Positions 61,991 through 64,000 of a stretch of DNA of 64,000 nt are shown here, in pieces; position 1 is the first letter of the stretch; each line of letters starts with the position of its first letter. The translations under genes were made by a program, and so were the position numbers. The notes under the pieces were generated by a model that did no database searches, was not told the DNA's origin, and saw nothing but the letters and a program-made list of their open reading frames with translations. Location: positions 372,001 to 436,000 of the forward strand of contig NZ_FOXK01000001.1 of assembly GCF_900115695.1 (NCBI RefSeq), in the 5' to 3' direction. The stretch is from Ectopseudomonas toyotomiensis (GTDB taxonomy: Bacteria > Pseudomonadota > Gammaproteobacteria > Pseudomonadales > Pseudomonadaceae).

Positions 61991-63334
61991 ATGTTCAACA
62001 CCCTCACCCGCATGAGCGTGAGCCTGGTACAGAAGTACCTGCCCTCACCGTTCGTGTTCTCTGCGCTCCTGACCCTGGGAGTTCTACTGGCTGGTATCTT
62101 CTCTACCGGCCAATCGCTACCGGCCATGGTGCAGCACTGGAGCGGCGGTTTCTGGACGCTGCTCGGCTTCGCCATGCAGATGTCGCTGATCTTCGTCACC
62201 GGCCACGCCCTGGCCAGCGCACCGATCATCAATCGCCAACTCGACCGTCTGGCCGGACTGGCACGCACACCCGGTCAGGCGATCATCATGGTCACCCTGG
62301 TGGCGCTGGTCGGTTGCTGGGTCAACTGGGGCTTCGGCCTGGTGATCGGCGCGGTGTTCGCCCGCGCCTTGGCACGCAAGGTCGATGGCGTCGACTACCC
62401 GCTGCTGGTGGCCTCGGCCTACTCGGGATTCCTGGTCTGGCACGGCGGTCTGGCCGGCTCGATTCCGCTGTCCATGGCCACCGGCGGCCCGGATCTGGCG
62501 CGCATCACCGCAGGCGTGCTAACCGATCCGGTGAGCATCACCGAGACCCTGTTCAGCCCGTTGAACCTGACCATTGTGGCCCTGCTGTTCATCGGCCTGC
62601 CGCTGCTCAACCGCGCCATGCACCCGCGTCAGGGCGCCAAGGTCGCCGACCCGGCCAAACTGGTGGAATCGCGTGCAGAGCTGCCGGCTCGTGAAACCCC
62701 GGCGCAGCGCCTGGACGACAGCCGTATCCTCGGTCTGGCACTGGTGGCCATGGCCGGTATCTACCTGTTCAACCACTTCGCCACCAAGGGCTTCGTGCTT
62801 GGCCTCGACGTGGTCATCGCCATCTTCCTGTTCAGCGGTCTGCTGATGCACGGCACCCCGGAGCGCTACATGCGCGCGGTGGACGAGAGCGTGCGCGGCA
62901 TCGGCGGCATCGTCCTGCTGTTCCCCTTCTACGCCGGGATCATGGGCATGATGATGGGCGCCAACGCCGACGGCATCTCCCTTGGCAGGCAGATCACCGA
63001 AGCGTTCATCTCCTGGTCCTCGGCTGACACCTTCCCGCTCCTGGCCTTCCTCAGCGCTGGTGTGGTCAACGTCTTCGTGCCGTCCGGTGGTGGCCAGTGG
63101 GCCGTGCAAGGCCCGATCATGCTGCCGGCTGCTCAGGCACTGGGCGTCTCGCCGACCGTCACCGCCATGGCGATTGCCTGGGGCGACGCCTGGACCAACA
63201 TGATCCAGCCGTTCTGGGCACTGCCGCTGCTCGGTATCGTCGGCCTCGGTGCACGCGACATCATGGGCTACTGCCTGATCATGCTGCTGTACTCGGGCGT
63301 AGTGATCTGCGGCGCGTTCTACTTCCTCGGCTGA
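61991..63334 (+). CDS. atoE: Short-chain fatty acid transporter (AtoE family)
   Basis: 447 residues with about twelve membrane segments. AtoE-family motifs are 'VQKYLPSPFVFSALLTLGVLLAGI', 'VGCWVNWGFGLVIGAVFARALAR', 'VWHGGLAGSIPLSMAT' and 'VFVPSGGGQWAVQGPIML'. It imports short-chain fatty acids or acetoacetate for the CoA-transferase and thiolase encoded upstream. The ATG follows an AAAGAGG ribosome site. A P. aeruginosa homologue (PA2002) lies in the same place after atoB. Confidence 0.88.
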   Translation: MFNTLTRMSVSLVQKYLPSPFVFSALLTLGVLLAGIFSTGQSLPAMVQHWSGGFWTLLGFAMQMSLIFVTGHALASAPIINRQLDRLAGLARTPGQAIIMVTLVALVGCWVNWGFGLVIGAVFARALARKVDGVDYPLLVASAYSGFLVWHGGLAGSIPLSMATGGPDLARITAGVLTDPVSITETLFSPLNLTIVALLFIGLPLLNRAMHPRQGAKVADPAKLVESRAELPARETPAQRLDDSRILGLALVAMAGIYLFNHFATKGFVLGLDVVIAIFLFSGLLMHGTPERYMRAVDESVRGIGGIVLLFPFYAGIMGMMMGANADGISLGRQITEAFISWSSADTFPLLAFLSAGVVNVFVPSGGGQWAVQGPIMLPAAQALGVSPTVTAMAIAWGDAWTNMIQPFWALPLLGIVGLGARDIMGYCLIMLLYSGVVICGAFYFLG

Positions 63335-63351
63335 CCGGGCAGCGAGGCCTT

Positions 63352-63620
63352 GCAGGGTGGGCTGGGCGGGGATCCGCTTCAACCCACGCTGACTAACCCA
63401 GGTGGGCTAAAGCGGATCGCCGCCCGGCCCACCCTACTGGCCGAACGTTCACCTTTTTTACCCTCTCGCGATCAACTTCCTGTGAAGCCTCGCGAGCTAG
63501 AGCGATGCAAGGCAGAAGGAGGTGAGCAACGGTCGGAGTCGCGGGCGACTGTACTTTTGTACATGAGCATTGCGAGCTTGCTTCTAACGCAGCAGCGCCG
63601 ACGCGCAGCAAGCTGTGCCT
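63352..63620. repeat. Intergenic repeats, including a possible MITE relative
   Basis: The 289-nt spacer between atoE and the LuxR-type gene has no gene. The left part (about 63352-63437) is an imperfect GGTGGGC...GCCCACCCTAC inverted repeat of the family at 19169. The right part (about 63480-63620) contains 'CATGAGCATTGCGAG' and 'CTAACGCAGCAGCG', which parallel 'AATGAGCATTTTGA' and 'TTAACGCAGCAATG' on the reverse strand of the MITE copies at 14622 and 26764, without recognisable ends. It may be a decayed or related element. Confidence 0.5.
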
Positions 63621-63623
63621 AAC

Positions 63624-64000
63624 TCAATCCCCCATCAGTCCCTGCGCCTTGGCCATGGCCACCGCCTGGGTGCGTCTTTGCACGCCGAGTTTGACGTTGA
63701 TCCGCCGCGCATGGGTCTTGACCGTGTGCAGCGAGATGAACAGACGATCGGCGATTTCCTGATTGGAACAACCCTGCGCGATCAACTGCAGCACCGCCAG
63801 CTCCCTCGAGCTGAGTAGCGCAGTACCGGCACTGGCCGGCTCATCCAAGCGCGGCGCCGGATCGAACAGGCGCTGATGCAGGCTCTGCCCAGCCTCACTC
63901 GGCAACAGGCGCTCGAGCCACTGCGCCTGACGCTGTTGCAGCTCCTGCAATGGCCGCAGCAGGCGCAGCTGTCGCGCCTCACCAAGCGCCTGCTGCAACA
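63624..64000 (-). CDS. LuxR-family transcriptional regulator (MalT-like), C-terminal part
   Basis: Only the C-terminal ~125 residues are inside the window; the gene continues beyond 64000. The end is a LuxR-type helix-turn-helix: 'LLSSRELAVLQLIAQGCSNQEIADRLFISLHTVKTHARRINVKLGVQRRTQAV'. Before it is a helical, Gln- and Leu-rich stretch ('LRLLRPLQELQQRQAQWLERLL') like the TPR-type region of large MalT-like ATP-dependent regulators. The MalT class is inferred from that stretch and needs the rest of the gene. Confidence 0.8.
   Translation of the reverse strand, partial: LQQALGEARQLRLLRPLQELQQRQAQWLERLLPSEAGQSLHQRLFDPAPRLDEPASAGTALLSSRELAVLQLIAQGCSNQEIADRLFISLHTVKTHARRINVKLGVQRRTQAVAMAKAQGLMGD

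Overview
The window is a stretch of high-GC gammaproteobacterial chromosome that looks like Pseudomonas, probably the P. mendocina/oleovorans/alcaligenes group. The reasons are a tmRNA with a Pseudomonas-type tag, and gene neighbourhoods I recognise from Pseudomonas: Lon2 with the cysteine-peptidase inhibitor; fklB, a small Fur-linked gene, a UPF0114 gene and a Lon-related protease; and dhcR/dhcAB/atoB/atoE. REP-type intergenic repeats and an OprD-family porin fit the same picture. Almost all of the sequence is ordinary coding DNA. There is no prophage, integrase, CRISPR array or intact insertion sequence. The species assignment is inference.

Layout. 0-2.4 kb: the end of a FadL-type porin gene, apeB and gmhA. 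2.4-6.7 kb (minus): a four-gene envelope operon encoding a cupredoxin-like protein, a membrane GGDEF/EAL protein, a DUF3034 protein and a truncated-hemoglobin lipoprotein. 6.8-11.4 kb: an AraC regulator, a membrane-anchored protein of unknown function, a second Lon protease and a chagasin-type inhibitor. 11.7-13.4 kb: a YadG/YadH-like ABC exporter. 13.6-31 kb: a large aldaric (sugar) acid catabolic island. A minus-strand run kdgD-gudD-MFS-garD-FAD oxidase-hydroxyacid dehydrogenase faces a plus-strand run of a second glucarate dehydratase-like gene and tctCBA. These are followed by a LysR gene, an L-talarate/galactarate dehydratase and a chemoreceptor. Together they should import glucarate and galactarate and dehydrate them to 5-keto-4-deoxyglucarate, which KdgD converts to alpha-ketoglutarate semialdehyde. 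The last dehydrogenase of the pathway is not in the window.

31-41 kb: an iron-regulated-looking small gene, fklB, a four-gene translationally coupled photolyase operon, a UPF0114 gene, a Lon-related ATPase/protease and a Kef-type antiporter. 41-47.3 kb: a DksA/TraR zinc-finger protein, a DUF4105 protein, a large hybrid histidine kinase and ssrA (tmRNA). 47.6-54 kb (minus): a polycarboxylate-uptake and isomerisation operon encoding a GalD/PrpF-like tautomerase, an OprD porin, TctC, TctB, TctA and a hydroxyacid dehydrogenase, with a divergent LysR. 55-58 kb: an OsmC-YcaO fusion protein and a MobA-like nucleotidyltransferase. 58-63.3 kb: the dhcR / dhcAB / atoB / atoE short-chain 3-ketoacid module. 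The window ends inside a LuxR-type regulator.

Most notable are the copper/heme/c-di-GMP operon at 2.4-6.7 kb, the photolyase operon containing an apparently dead exonuclease fused to a GIY-YIG nuclease and preceded by paired T(G/A)TACA-like motifs, and two copies of a MITE-like element with clean 4-bp target duplications, one of which landed exactly on a stop codon.
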